A stretch of DNA of 64,000 nucleotides from Hypoxylon rubiginosum (taxonomy: Eukaryota; Ascomycota; Sordariomycetes; Xylariales; Hypoxylaceae), in assembly GCA_902806565.1 (NCBI GenBank), contig CADCXA010000037.1, positions 62,001 through 126,000 of the forward strand, in the 5' to 3' direction. Each line of letters starts with the position of its first letter. Position 1 is the stretch's first letter. Shown here in pieces: positions 37,045 to 47,852 of this stretch. The notes beneath the pieces are model-generated. The model saw nothing but the letters and a program-made list of their open reading frames with translations. It had not been told where the DNA came from and did no database searches. The translations under genes and the position numbers were made by a program.

Positions 37045-38583
37045 ATGTCTTCTCTAACAGCAAAAATCATCGACATGGCCATGGCTACGGACGAGCTTCG
37101 AAGTCAATGGGTCAATCCAAGCGACATTCTCAGTCTTCTCCTCCTCATTGGTGGCGACATCGTGCAAAAAGCGATCGCCCAACTCGTTGGACACAAGATT
37201 CATCTTTATGGGAATAGAAACCTAGGCCTCTCAATCGCGCCCGTCGCGTTTTCTTTCGGATGGGCAGCTTACGGTTTCTCCAATCTTCTCTCGGCTGTCG
37301 GAGACATGAGGCTGATGCCGACGAGCGACTGCCCCTCCGTTCTTGTCAACTGCTCTAACGGATTCGTTAGGGAGAACCAGTCCTGGGTATTAGGCCGTCT
37401 CCTCCGGGATCACGAGATCAGGTACGACATCGACCCGCGATCAAAGGAGGAAGGTGGCCGAGCCGAGTCTATCCGGATCGATATTTTCAACCTTCTTCCC
37501 GTCTCGAGCCCTGGTCGCGACTTTGTGTGGTGGCTTGGATGGGCCACATTACTTGTGCAGGTTGGGATTGCTGTTATACCTTGGGTCTTGTATGATGACT
37601 GTGGAGTCATGTTGATTACCTTGTGTGGGAATTTCCTTGTCGCTACTACTTGCGCTCTGCCGCAGTGGACACAAGAGAAATGGGGTGGCCGACCACTGGG
37701 CCGTGACAAGGTGACATGCCTGACACGTGGTAACGGGCACTTTCATATTATGGTATTCATCGGCACTCGAGGCTCCTGGGATTTGGAAAGTCTCGCAACC
37801 CTCACGTTGATTCGGCGGCCAGAAACCCGCTGGATTTCTTTGCTCCTGGCTGTACTGTGGACCTGCCTTCTGATCAGCGTGTCAGGCCTTCAAGAACACA
37901 CGTGGTTTCTCATCGCGATTGGAGGTATCGGGATGCTGCAAAATATATTCGCAGCTGGAACAGCTCGAGAGCCAGGAGCTTCTAACTTTCATATCAGCAG
38001 ATTCTCCCGTGCGTCGACGATCATTGGGAGACGCGAGAACTATAAAGACGATATAGATTCCGAGGTCAACCTAGAAGAGGACCTTGAAGAGCTCGCCGAC
38101 CTTGCTGTATGGGCATCGGGGAAACCACCGCAATCGTCACAAGATTATAATTATTCACCAACAAAAACCTCCTCGATGCCACAATGGCTAGCTTCGATGG
38201 CTAGCTCCGATGGCGTACCAAGTTGGCTAGAGCCCCTGAAGCCAGTCCAGTTGGACCAGGCGACCAAGAGCCCCCCACAAGCGTCTCATTTTATATCGCG
38301 CATCTGGCAAAGGTCCGCCGCCGATAATAGTGAGCCAAACGAGATGATATATGCAGTAGGAGTTCACGGTGCCTTGATGGAGCTTGAGAAGTGGGTGCCG
38401 ACAGCCGGGCTTGCCATGGCCCAGGTGTTCTTCCCGGCAGGCCTCAAATATAATGATGAAGCCATACGGGACAATGTACACAAGAAGTTCTGGCAGAGAG
38501 CATATCATACCAAGTCGGTCAGAAAACGAGCAGAGGAGAAAAGGAGAGCCGAAGAGGAGGCTCAGGCTCCGATGGCAGTCTAA
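37045..38583 (+). CDS. multi-pass membrane protein of unknown function (partner of the preceding gene)
   Basis: Intronless frame of 512 residues starting MSSLTAKIIDMAMATDELRSQW. It has about five to six hydrophobic segments: residues 28-47 (ILSLLLLIGG), 60-85 (APVAFSFGWAAYGF), 165-185 (FVWWLGWATLLVQVGIAVIPW), 189-208, and a pair at about 268-312 (WISLLLAVLWTCLLI, WFLIAIGGIGMLQNIFAAG). After these comes a long soluble tail with an acidic stretch (DDIDSEVNLEEDLEEL) and a strongly basic C-terminus (KRAEEKRRAEEE). From memory, ascomycete genomes carry relatives with DIVQRA.AQL and APVAFSFGW motifs next to homologues of the upstream gene. Function is unknown. The pairing suggests a membrane component and a soluble component of one system. 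Confidence 0.8.
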   Translation: MSSLTAKIIDMAMATDELRSQWVNPSDILSLLLLIGGDIVQKAIAQLVGHKIHLYGNRNLGLSIAPVAFSFGWAAYGFSNLLSAVGDMRLMPTSDCPSVLVNCSNGFVRENQSWVLGRLLRDHEIRYDIDPRSKEEGGRAESIRIDIFNLLPVSSPGRDFVWWLGWATLLVQVGIAVIPWVLYDDCGVMLITLCGNFLVATTCALPQWTQEKWGGRPLGRDKVTCLTRGNGHFHIMVFIGTRGSWDLESLATLTLIRRPETRWISLLLAVLWTCLLISVSGLQEHTWFLIAIGGIGMLQNIFAAGTAREPGASNFHISRFSRASTIIGRRENYKDDIDSEVNLEEDLEELADLAVWASGKPPQSSQDYNYSPTKTSSMPQWLASMASSDGVPSWLEPLKPVQLDQATKSPPQASHFISRIWQRSAADNSEPNEMIYAVGVHGALMELEKWVPTAGLAMAQVFFPAGLKYNDEAIRDNVHKKFWQRAYHTKSVRKRAEEKRRAEEEAQAPMAV

Positions 38584-39201
38584 CTGGGGCTTACTGGACC
38601 TGGAGCGCAAGCGAGGAGCAACACATGTCTATCGTACATTCGATTCATATGTACCTACCTGTCATTAAAACTTCATACCTATTGACTTTCATTAGCCAGA
38701 GACTGTCCTTGACTAGTTTCTCGCTAGTAAAAAAGGAAGCTTGACCTATTCGATTCTTACTGTCGGAAAGATAGGAAATGTGCAAATGAATGCGATTCAC
38801 GAGTTCAGTACCTCTCCAAGTCAACTGCTTATCTCAAACCTTTGCGAGCTTCACCAAGCAGATAGTTTTCGTAGTACTTACCGGAAATCCATCATAGCTT
38901 CTCTGTACGCGCTTCAGGGCTACCCGAATACTATCCCACCTTCACAAAGTATTACGACGTACTGGTCCTGAAATTTATCCAGCCCGAATTTTACAAGCTG
39001 GCGGCACTCAATAGCTTATAGAATGCTAATGAAAAAATTTCCGTCTTTTCGCCTGTTTCAGCTTACATATGTCCTGGACGTATCAAAGCTTACACGGGTC
39101 TAGGTACCTAGGTAGACAAGATGTATTCATTCTAAACTACTGGATATTGATCTAGATAGGTACCTGGTAATAGGCACACACCAACTCAATGTTGTGAATC
39201 G
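38584..39201. other. intergenic gap between convergent genes
   Basis: About 600 bases between the 3' ends of the membrane-protein gene and the NLR gene. It contains a TACCTAGGTA palindromic motif near 39110 and no supported gene. Confidence 0.65.
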
Positions 39202-42200
39202 CTATCTCCGTTCAAGTAGCTGTACTACTTCCCAGTGTTTCTCCACTTTCGCTATAGATAGCGGCGTCTCGCCATATTTATCTTGAATGTCAACCTTAGC
39301 TCCTTTCTTAAGCAGCTGCCGTACCACTCCTTCATGTCCTTCTCTTGCTGCTACAAATAACGGCGTCCGGCCATCTTCTTTTTGAATATCAACTTTAGCT
39401 CCCTTCTTAAGCAGCTGCTTTACCACTCCTTCATGTCCTGCTACTGCTGCTGCAAGTAATGGCGTCCAGCCATCTTTATCTTGAATGTCAACCTTAGCTC
39501 CTTTCTTAAGCAGCTGCCGTACCACTCCTTCATGTCCTGCTATTGCTGCTACAGATATCGGCGTCTGGCCATATTTATCTTGTAGATTAAGACTGCGATT
39601 CTTTGCGAAACCCTTAAATAAACCCTTAAATACACCCTTAGTGATATGACTCAAAAGCGTCTCCACAACCACCTTGTGCCCGCCACTGCAGGCCCACCAT
39701 AAAGCGGATCCGCCGTATTTACTGTCTCGTTTATCGAAGTCCAACTTTTTATTTTTCAATTGTATGCGAACAACGATGTCTAGCCCAAAATATGATGCGA
39801 GCATGAAGGTAGTGTAATCAACCGGGAAGCCGTTTATCGTACTTCTGCGGTAAATTTCGGTCCACTCCTTACATCTTTGTGTACTAGTATCGCAAAGCCG
39901 TTCTGCTTGACGTACCACGGCTTTCGTATTCATGTCGGAAGCCTCACGGAAGTGAGTTGCCCAACTCTCTGCAGCGTATTCCACAAATACCGTCAGGCTA
40001 TCTTCGCTTGCAGCCTCAATATCAGGGAAGCAAAGGTGATGTATACATATTTCTGCAAGCATACTATGCGACTCCATGGGACGAAGTGAGTTTTGCCACT
40101 TCATGTTATCGGTAGCCATACTAGACGGCTTGTGAACCAAAAATTCCCTAGCTGTTTGATGTAGCAAGTATATTTTAGAATCCACGATAGTAACGAACAG
40201 TCCGCAGAGTTCTCTAACGGTGATGCGAAAGCGAATCTCTGACTCTAGCTCGAGTTGATCGTGCGATGTGTGTTCTTCTCTGATTGCCAACGCCGTTGCC
40301 ATCTCCTGCAACGATAGCGGCCTATTTGCTGCAACGACAATATGAAGTAATCTTCTGGCTTTGCTGATATCGGGACTTCTACTCAAGATCTTTTCGTATG
40401 CTGCCTCGACTGTTCGAGGAAGTTCGCGAATACTTGCATGTAAGTATCCTCTTGTGGTTTCGATGGTATTACTTATAGCATCGAAAACAAGGTAAGCCCA
40501 CAAATAGGTCCGGTGGGGGAAGAGGGTAAGTTCGTCTCGGAGAAGCTGTTTTTCTGCGCCTTCGAGTTTAAGACGTGCGCCGATTTCCTCCACTTTAGCC
40601 CCAATGACAATATCAATCTCCTTTGAGATCTTGTCGACCTCGGCTTGATTCTCTCCGCTCAAGTGAATGGTCGGTCGCCGGTCCTCGAGGACCTGGAATT
40701 CGCGTTGGATATGAGTGTATGGTCGACTAGTCAACAGAAATTTCAATGAGGATGCGGTCCCTTCGTTCTCATAGAGTTTATTTAAGGCCCTGGCTAGATG
40801 GGACCGACCGCCTTCTTCGCATTCGTCTAGAGCATCCAGAATGCAGATGATTTCCCCAACACCTTTATGACTTGCAGCATTAGTTAGGATATCCCAAAGA
40901 CCGAGGAAAGAGGTGAAAAGTTGTCCATCCCCCTCAAATCTTTTGAGAATTTCATCGGTGAGAAGAGCAGGCCTTTGAATAAAAAGTTGATGCAAGAGAC
41001 AACGCATGGCGCTTTCTAGGCTCCTCTGGTCCTCAAAATCGTCCTTGAAGAAGAAGTAGCATGCAGTTCTTGTATCGGTAGTCGGAAGCAAGTCATCCAC
41101 CAGATACTTTGCCAAAACTGATTTCCCGCATCCAGGATCTGCAGACACCCAGAGTAGGCTTGAGGTTTTGCTGTGATGCCAATTTTGGAAGAGCGGATGA
41201 CTTGTGAACCATTCACAGGTCCCCTTTATCCGCTCCGGATTTCTGTCCTTGCGATCCCGATACGGTACGGTGGAGAGTTTACTAAGGAGGCGGCGGCGTC
41301 TCTCATCCGTAATAGGTGTTTGGAGTTTCTCACTTAAGTGGGACAAGACTATAGTTGAATTAACGTAAGTATAGTGAAGACTAAGGGCATGCGATAACTT
41401 ACTACTTTGAACTCGATTTTCCTGTATTGCATTCCGTAAAGCAGCACCATCAAGCCGCCTTAAGTCTTCTGCCGCCTTGTGGATCTCGGAGTACATAATC
41501 GCTCCCGACTTTTCCTGCGTTATACCCTGCGTGGTTGCAGCTTCGTTCTTCAATCGGTCAATAGCTACCTTATAGCAGCTTTCAAATCTGTCGATGAGCG
41601 ATTGCGCTTTTGTGTAGATTTGCCGAAGCAGATGGAAGAAGAGGCGATGTAGGTCAGCCTCCCGAAGCGACTTTAACTTAAGAACCAAGTCGGAGGGATT
41701 GCGGAGCGGTAGATATGTCATAAGATCTTCATCAAGAGCAACAGGAATAATACCATGGTTGTTGCCATGACTGTAAGACCTCCTGAGTTTGAGAAAGGCA
41801 AGTTCGGTAAGTACATGATGGAAACCGGGACGATGGCAATTGCTTTCCACCACGTCCCTAACCTTACGCTGCAGTGGCTGTGGATCTATGGAATCGCTTT
41901 GTCCCTCGATATATGATGCTTCGACGGCGTCGATGTACGACGAGGTGAATGGATCCTCATAGTATCGTTTGAGCAACTCAGAACCGAACACTACCACCCT
42001 GTCGACGCTGGCAATAGTACCAGTATCGTCGGAATTGCTGCGCGCTGGGATCAGGCAGAACTGATTGTCGAGGATGTTTCGGAGAGCAGCAGAGCCCCCC
42101 TCGCGCGTGGACCATAAAGGTAGTGGTGATTTGTCTGATAACGTTCGAGACCGAATAGCTCCGAGCCACTTGATCAGAAGACGGACGCACCCAGCATTGG

Positions 42201-42482
42201 CGGCTCCTTCCTTATCATTATCATGTGCGTAGACGATGAAGATACTGGGGGAGGTTGAATGACTGAAAACGTCTGTCTCTGCGAGAATGTCTAGTATCGC
42301 TGAAAACAACTTCTTCGGCGCTAATTAAGTTTATTAGCTGATGACAGTCCGCTTAAGACACCGACTAGTAGGCAACTAGAATGACAGGTGATCGTAACGG
42401 GACGGCATCCAGGAAACGTACCATCATTTGTTTGGTATAGGTCCTCGTCTAGGGAACGCGATCCAACCGGACGAGATGCCAT
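39202..42482 (-). CDS. NLR-type STAND protein: SEFIR/TIR-like, NACHT, ankyrin repeats
   Basis: Exons 42482-42422 and 42299-39202 give 1,052 residues. The domain order is that of fungal NLR immune/incompatibility receptors. Residues about 33-165 form a SEFIR/TIR-like effector domain (SIFIVYAHDN, then LLIKWLGAIRSRTL and SVDRVVVFGSELL). The NACHT NTPase has Walker A ADPGCGKSVLAK near residue 410, Walker B ICILDALDEC near 506 and a sensor LLTSRPYT. A winged-helix/superhelical region follows. Ankyrin repeats end the protein at about 870-1052: one degenerate unit, three nearly identical 33-residue units (GHEGVVRQLLKKGAKVDIQ core) and a partial last one. Such proteins oligomerise on ligand binding and trigger cell death or defence. 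The short first exon is supported by a GTACGT donor, a GCTAAT branch and a TTTTCAG acceptor. Confidence 0.9.
39205..39582 (-). repeat. 99-bp tandem repeats encoding near-identical ankyrin units
   Basis: Units of 99 bp occupy about 39289-39582, with a diverged partial unit at 39205-39288. Sixty-four bases at 39274-39337 recur identically one repeat over (around 39472-39535), whereas the unit between differs at several positions. This alternation suggests recent duplication or conversion of repeats. Confidence 0.85.
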
Positions 42483-43372
42483 TGTTAGCCATAACAAGCT
42501 GGACCGTTGCTAGGATGATCAAGTCGAACTGAGGACGAGGCTGAGCCGAAGTGCGGAGCAGCCGCAGTAAGTTTGACTGCTTGAGGGATATATAGTGGTC
42601 AGAAGCTAGAAGCGATTAGAACGATATCATAGATAGAAATTCCGCAGCGAAGTTGTGAGAGAAGATATGGGTAGGACTCTACGGCCCATGAGGACTTTGA
42701 TGGTGAAAACAGGAGATTACTTCGTTATCTCGGCGGGCTGCCTAACAGCACAGCCGCCGACACATATTGGCTGCATGTTCAGCTGCATGTGACGCAGCCA
42801 CATTAAGGAGCTAGGAGGTACATCTGCGTCGGACCCTGCCATCTGGCGAGATGGTACCCTTAGGAGCCTATTAATATTGTATTTGGTAGGCCTCGGTGAG
42901 AAGCCGGTGCTGTAATATGGAAGTCACCATGACTTAAAGCTTCACAAATTTCTCAGGTCATTGATGATCACCTAGCTCTCATCTAGCGAAAGGAGTTCAA
43001 AAATAATAAAAGTTGGATAGATTTTTCATTACAGAGCTTTCAAATCCAAAGGATTCAATAATCTGTGTTAATACTTGAATTGGTTTGGAAAATACATGAA
43101 GTAGGTGAGTTTTCAAAGGGAACCAAGGGTGTCGGCACTAACCGAACAAGTGGGGGTTGGTGCCACACCTACAACTACAGTCAGACAAGCAGACAAGTTC
43201 AGAGTCCTGCGGACGATATTGGGTAACAACATACCTCAACTTCGGTAACGGAACGTATCGAAAGCTTAGACCAGGGCGCCGGCTGGCACAAGATGTATTA
43301 CACCAGCAGTTTCTATTAAACCTCCCTTTATCTCCCAGGTCTGTCAAGAGTCGCGCGCCGTTGCTATGAGGC
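42483..43372. other. intergenic: NLR upstream region
   Basis: About 900 bases including the NLR promoter. No gene is supported; frames here are under 80 codons and unlike any family I know. Confidence 0.6.
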
Positions 43373-43924
43373 ATGGATACGTGGAAAGCATGGCTCAGGA
43401 AGCTGATCGGGCTCGACTACGGCTTCGAACATGGTTTCGGCTTTGGTATGATATGTGACAATATAGCTGCGTGGGCAGTCGAAGGTATTGCTGACCGAAA
43501 GTAGTGTACTGTAGTTCTATTCGATATGTCAATACATATGCGGTTCCAAGACGCTTGCGCCTCATGGCTCTTTGGGCTCTTCGCCGAAGCGACTACCGTC
43601 CACATTAACATGAGGGATCCTAAACAGATCGAGACACTGTCTGCTGCTTATGACGAGGTACATGCTCGAAAGGGATGGGGTAACACCAGGCGCATATCTT
43701 CGCTACGTGAATATCTTTCTAATGGAGAAGCTGAGAACGACATATCTTGTTTTCTCTACTATGTGAAGACTACATGGCATATAGAGAACAAGGCCCTTCG
43801 ACAGAGCATCAATCCGTACGAGCTTACCACTCCAAGAGAGAACACTCCACGATTCAAGACATTGTTGGAACGTTCTTCAAATCACCTTCGTCGTCGCAGT
43901 TTATCTCTGCAAGTCCAGTCATAA
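43373..43924 (+). pseudogene. small hypothetical gene, possibly broken by an in-frame TAG
   Basis: From the ATG at 43373 a frame runs 43 codons (MDTWKAWLRKLIGLDYGFEH...) to a TAG at 43502-43504, then stays open in the same frame to 43924, another 139 codons. Removing 43485-43514, a 30-nt GT...GCTGAC...TAG segment, would join both halves into about 173 residues. I do not recognise the product. It has no clear membrane segment or signal peptide. It lies upstream of the NLR gene, on the opposite strand, and may be a relic of the same accessory cluster. Confidence 0.35.
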
Positions 43925-45593
43925 GTGTCAGAAGAAACGTTCCTGCAACAGTGAGTATTGAAAATAAGATCAATAAGGGGTGGAAGTGAAGGCGGTGACT
44001 TCTCACTTCAAGGCTCATAATCTGGACGCAGGCTTGGAGGTTTAGGGAAACACGAAGAGGCCGAGTATAGGAGACACTGTTTGATTGCTTCTGGTCGACG
44101 GAGAGTTAAAGCGGCTACATCAAATAGTTAAAGCGTACATTAAGACAAGACGTACGATGTACTCCCAAATGTTCTGAGACTAATGCACTGACTCGGAACT
44201 AGGCCGTCATAGTAGGCATACGACCCAGGCACTGAAACCCGCAGAGCGTGGTGTGCTCCCCAAGGCATCCGAGAATTACAATATGTCGCGAGTCAAGCTC
44301 AAGAGACCATTGAAACTGAACGATGACATTGAACCGACGAGTAGGTACTTTCTCCTAGGAGACGCCTACCTAGAGGCAACATCAGTCTTCACTGTCCAGA
44401 TTAACGACATGATATCCGATACAAGACGCCACGTTAGCCGTGTAGGGACTCGCAACACCACCCCAAATCATGGGTAAAAATTTGCTAGAATGCCTGCTAC
44501 CACCGGCATTTACTGTGTTGCCATCGCGTGGAGATAGGGTCCATAGGCGTGAACGACAGGAGACCGGCTCCTGCTATACACCCTCAGGATCGCAAAAACC
44601 CAACTTGTAATAACTCTCAAATCGAGTTAAATCCACCATTATAAGGATTTTGAAGGATAATAAAACTGACGAAGGATGGGACGAGTTGAAATCCCGAGGC
44701 ACAAAGTCTAATCCTTAGGTACGTGAGTATCGAAACCTAGAACAGACATCCATAGATGCAAGTGAACAGGAACAACAGTGCTTCCGAGGACAATGGATTT
44801 TGCAAAATTCCGCTGGATAGTGGTCTTGCCATGTTCACGTGCCGGTTATCCCCGCTACCAGTTACGTTTTCTTTGAATAATGGTTGCATCTTGCGACTTA
44901 TGGACAGTTGAACGGATGGGCGGATGGAACGGATGACGATCGTCATCACTGCCGAATGTGGCTTCTTGGTCAAAGCTGCCACAGATAGAGCCACAAACTA
45001 TGACGATACTATGTGGCTTTGCCAGCTTGGCAGCGAATCAGGGAGCCTATTCCATTTAAACCCCCAGTTAAGATGCGACGTCACGACGGCAGATCGGCAC
45101 TAGCGCACTAGGGTTGCATCGAATAGGGAGCTTTGTTGAGGGGCAGTTTGCTGATAGAGGGGCGGTACAGCGAAAAATTTGGACGAATTCTGACAACATT
45201 CGTCATCGTTAGACGGTTGGTTACCTGTGTCGGATTTAGTAGAAACAGTGTCTATCATCATCAGTCCTTTTTTTCTTAACTGTTCCGAGGGAGGCCTTGT
45301 AAATCGTACCAGAATCGACATCAAATCCCTTTCATTGATCAACCATCTTTAATAAGAATTAACACCTTGTCCACCCCCGGCCTCCCACCTATTATTTCAG
45401 TCCCTTTCCTCCCACCCCCCCAATCAGCATATTGCTACTTTTGTGTAGTTTTCGTGCCTAGTTCTATATTTCAATCCGCAACGTCCGCATTCTTGACTGA
45501 TTCAACTCGAACTCGCCTTCGAAACTTTCAAAGCACACACCCCGTATAACAAACTCGTATCTCCGATAGTACAACCAGCAAACAAGCACGAAT
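43925..45593. other. intergenic: upstream of the MARVEL gene
   Basis: About 1.7 kb with no supported gene. The last 230 bases before 45594 are pyrimidine-rich (CCTCCCACC, CCTTTCCTCCCACCCCCCC), a typical fungal core promoter/leader feature. Confidence 0.6.
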
Positions 45594-46447
45594 ATGGGTG
45601 CCAAAGCGGGCTTCGCCCTTAAGCTATTGCAGTGGTTCGTCCGCGGCGTTCAGTTCTGCTGCTGCGCCTTGGTTCTTGCCATCTTCTCGTACTTTCTTGC
45701 AATACTTGCCAACCGCAGTCTCACCATTCCGACGTACACTCGTGCGGTGGAGGGTATCTCGGGCATCGGAGTTCTCTACACGATCCTCGGTCTCCTACTC
45801 CTGTGTTGTCTGGCCGGCCACCCCTTCACGTCATTCATCGCCATTGTCCTGGATATCTGCTTCATTGGTTCCTTTATCTACGTCGCTATCGCCACCCGCG
45901 ATGGAGCCAGCAGCTGCACCGGCACTACCGTGAACACGCCCTTCGGCACAGGCAATGCCGAAGACCTAATCAGCGGTCAACATCCGACCTACCGACAAGC
46001 TTGCCAGATGCAAACTGCTTGTCTGGCCGTTTCTATCGTCGCAGTGTAAGCTGACCCCATTTGTCCATTTCTATGCATGCAGCTTACTAACTTATCATTA
46101 GTATCTTCTTCATCATTTCTGCGTTGATCGAGTTTGTGCTTGTCCGCCACAGACGTAAGGAGCAGCGATTTGGTCCCGGTCCCGCCAACAACTACACGTC
46201 TGGCTACGGCAGACGGAGGGGTCCGTTTGGCCTCTTCGGCCGACGAGGAACTGCCACCTCTGACAACCCGAACATGCTGCCTGAGCACACCCACCCGGAC
46301 CAAATGCGCCAGAGCTACAACACTGAGGCCACAGCCGTTGAAAACGGAACAACTTATAATAACAAGTACCAACATGACGGCCAGGTGGCGTATCCCGAGA
46401 CCGGAACTGCTGTCCCACACACCGAGCCGGCCGGCTATCGCTACTGA
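45594..46447 (+). CDS. MARVEL-domain four-pass membrane protein
   Basis: Exons 45594-46045 and 46102-46447 give 265 residues. There are four hydrophobic helices at about residues 17-38, 54-75, 79-99 and 141-165, with WFVRGVQFCCCALVLAIFSYF opening the first and a Cys-containing loop (SSCTGTTVNTPFG...CQMQTAC) between the third and fourth, the layout of fungal MARVEL proteins. The cytosolic tail is Arg/Gly- and then Asn/Tyr/Gln-rich, with NNKYQHDGQ. Family members organise membrane domains, like yeast Nce102 and Fhn1. The specific role is not known. The intron falls before the fourth helix, with a standard GTAAGC donor and TTACTAAC branch. Confidence 0.88.
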
Positions 46448-47083
46448 GTGCGGCTGACTCCGCTAACGAATGGGTGAACCCCTTCATGGAGAAGGGATAG
46501 ATAGTATCTTCTATGAAAGGAGAATGTATGAAATGGAATTGATACCCTGCAGGGGTTTGACATATTGTTGATTGTCGCTCGCTGCTTCGGAAAACGGGAT
46601 GAGATTGTGAGATTGATCTGCACATGGCCAGAGAATGTTGACACTTAATGATAATGCCGCGACGAGGTTTCAACTGTGTACATTTATGTACCTAGGTAGT
46701 CTTACTGATCGATATAACGAAACAAATAATTATATATTAAGTTTCTACTTGAAAATAAATACTAGACCTTCATAATTCGTAGCCTTGACTTCGTTGCTAC
46801 GCCGTGACCCTGTGCTAAGCATTCGTGGGCATTGTCGACCAAAAGAAATTCTCGGATATATAAAATGTACTTGAATAAACAGTACCTTGAGAAGAATGAT
46901 TCATCCGATGTTTATGGTTACGATAAGAGTTTAGGCAGAGGAAAGGAGCAACAATGTAGAGAAGAAAAGCCATTCGGCCTAATATAGGTACATACGCATA
47001 GATAATGTGTATCTCGATGTTACCAAAAGGACTGTTGTCATCGCAGGATAGCTTGCAAGCACATAGTTTCATTATTAGCTAAA
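46448..47083. other. intergenic gap between convergent MARVEL and HIS3 genes
   Basis: 636 AT-rich bases, presumably the two 3' untranslated regions. No gene is seen. Confidence 0.65.
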
Positions 47084-47852
47084 TCATACGCTCAAAGTCC
47101 CCTTCGTGCTCGGCACCTCGCCCTCCTTGCCCGGTATCCTCGTGGTGGCGGTCCGGATGGCGACGGCGAGGGCCTTGAAGGCGCTCTCGGCGCGGTGGTG
47201 GTCGTTCCGGCCGCGGAGGCAGTCGACGTGGAGGGTGAGGCGGGCGGCCTGGGCGAAGCTCTGGAGGCAGTGGGGCACCATCTCGCAGCTGAGGTCGCCG
47301 ATCCGCTCGCGCGCGAGGCCGAGCTCGACGACGCTGAAGGGCCGGTTCGACAGGTCGACGACGGCGCGCGAGAGGGCCTCGTCGAGCGGCGCGTACGCCG
47401 ACCCGAACCGCGCAAGGCCCGACGCGCTCCCCAGCGCCTGCGCGAAGGCGTACCCGAGCGCGATGCAGCAGTCCTCGGCGGTATGGTGGTCGTCGACTTT
47501 TGGTTTGTTTCTCTTCGTCAGCGGACGGGGTCTCTCATCATTTATTCAAGTTGCGGTGCGCTGGGTCGTTCGTACTGTGAAGATCGCCTTTGCACGCCAG
47601 CGCCAGACTCCAGCCGGCGTGTTTCGCTAGGGCGTGGAGCATGTGGTCGAGGAAGCCGATGCCCGTGTTCACGCTGATGGTCTGCGACTTGCTCGACTGG
47701 CTCGCGTGGCCCTCGCTGACGGCCGCCACCAGTCGAGAATCGGTATTCGGCGGGAACTCCCCACCATCGAGGTTCAGGGCGAGTTGGATCTTGGTCTCGT
47801 TCGTGTCGCGGACGAATGCGGCCCACCGCTGGCTAGGTTTCTCGGAACCCAT
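47084..47852 (-). CDS. HIS3: imidazoleglycerol-phosphate dehydratase
   Basis: Exons 47852-47576 and 47496-47084 give 229 residues, the usual length for this enzyme. It dehydrates imidazole glycerol phosphate to imidazole acetol phosphate in histidine biosynthesis. The manganese-binding His clusters are all visible: HMLHALAKH near residue 70, DDHHTAED just after the intron near residue 95, and a later NDHHRAES near residue 190. The start [22 protein letters not shown] matches the family's N-terminus. Exon 2 is far richer in GC at third positions than exon 1. The gene is divergent from LOC1 with only 321 bases between start codons. I see no clear TGACTCA (general amino-acid control) site there. 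Confidence 0.96.
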
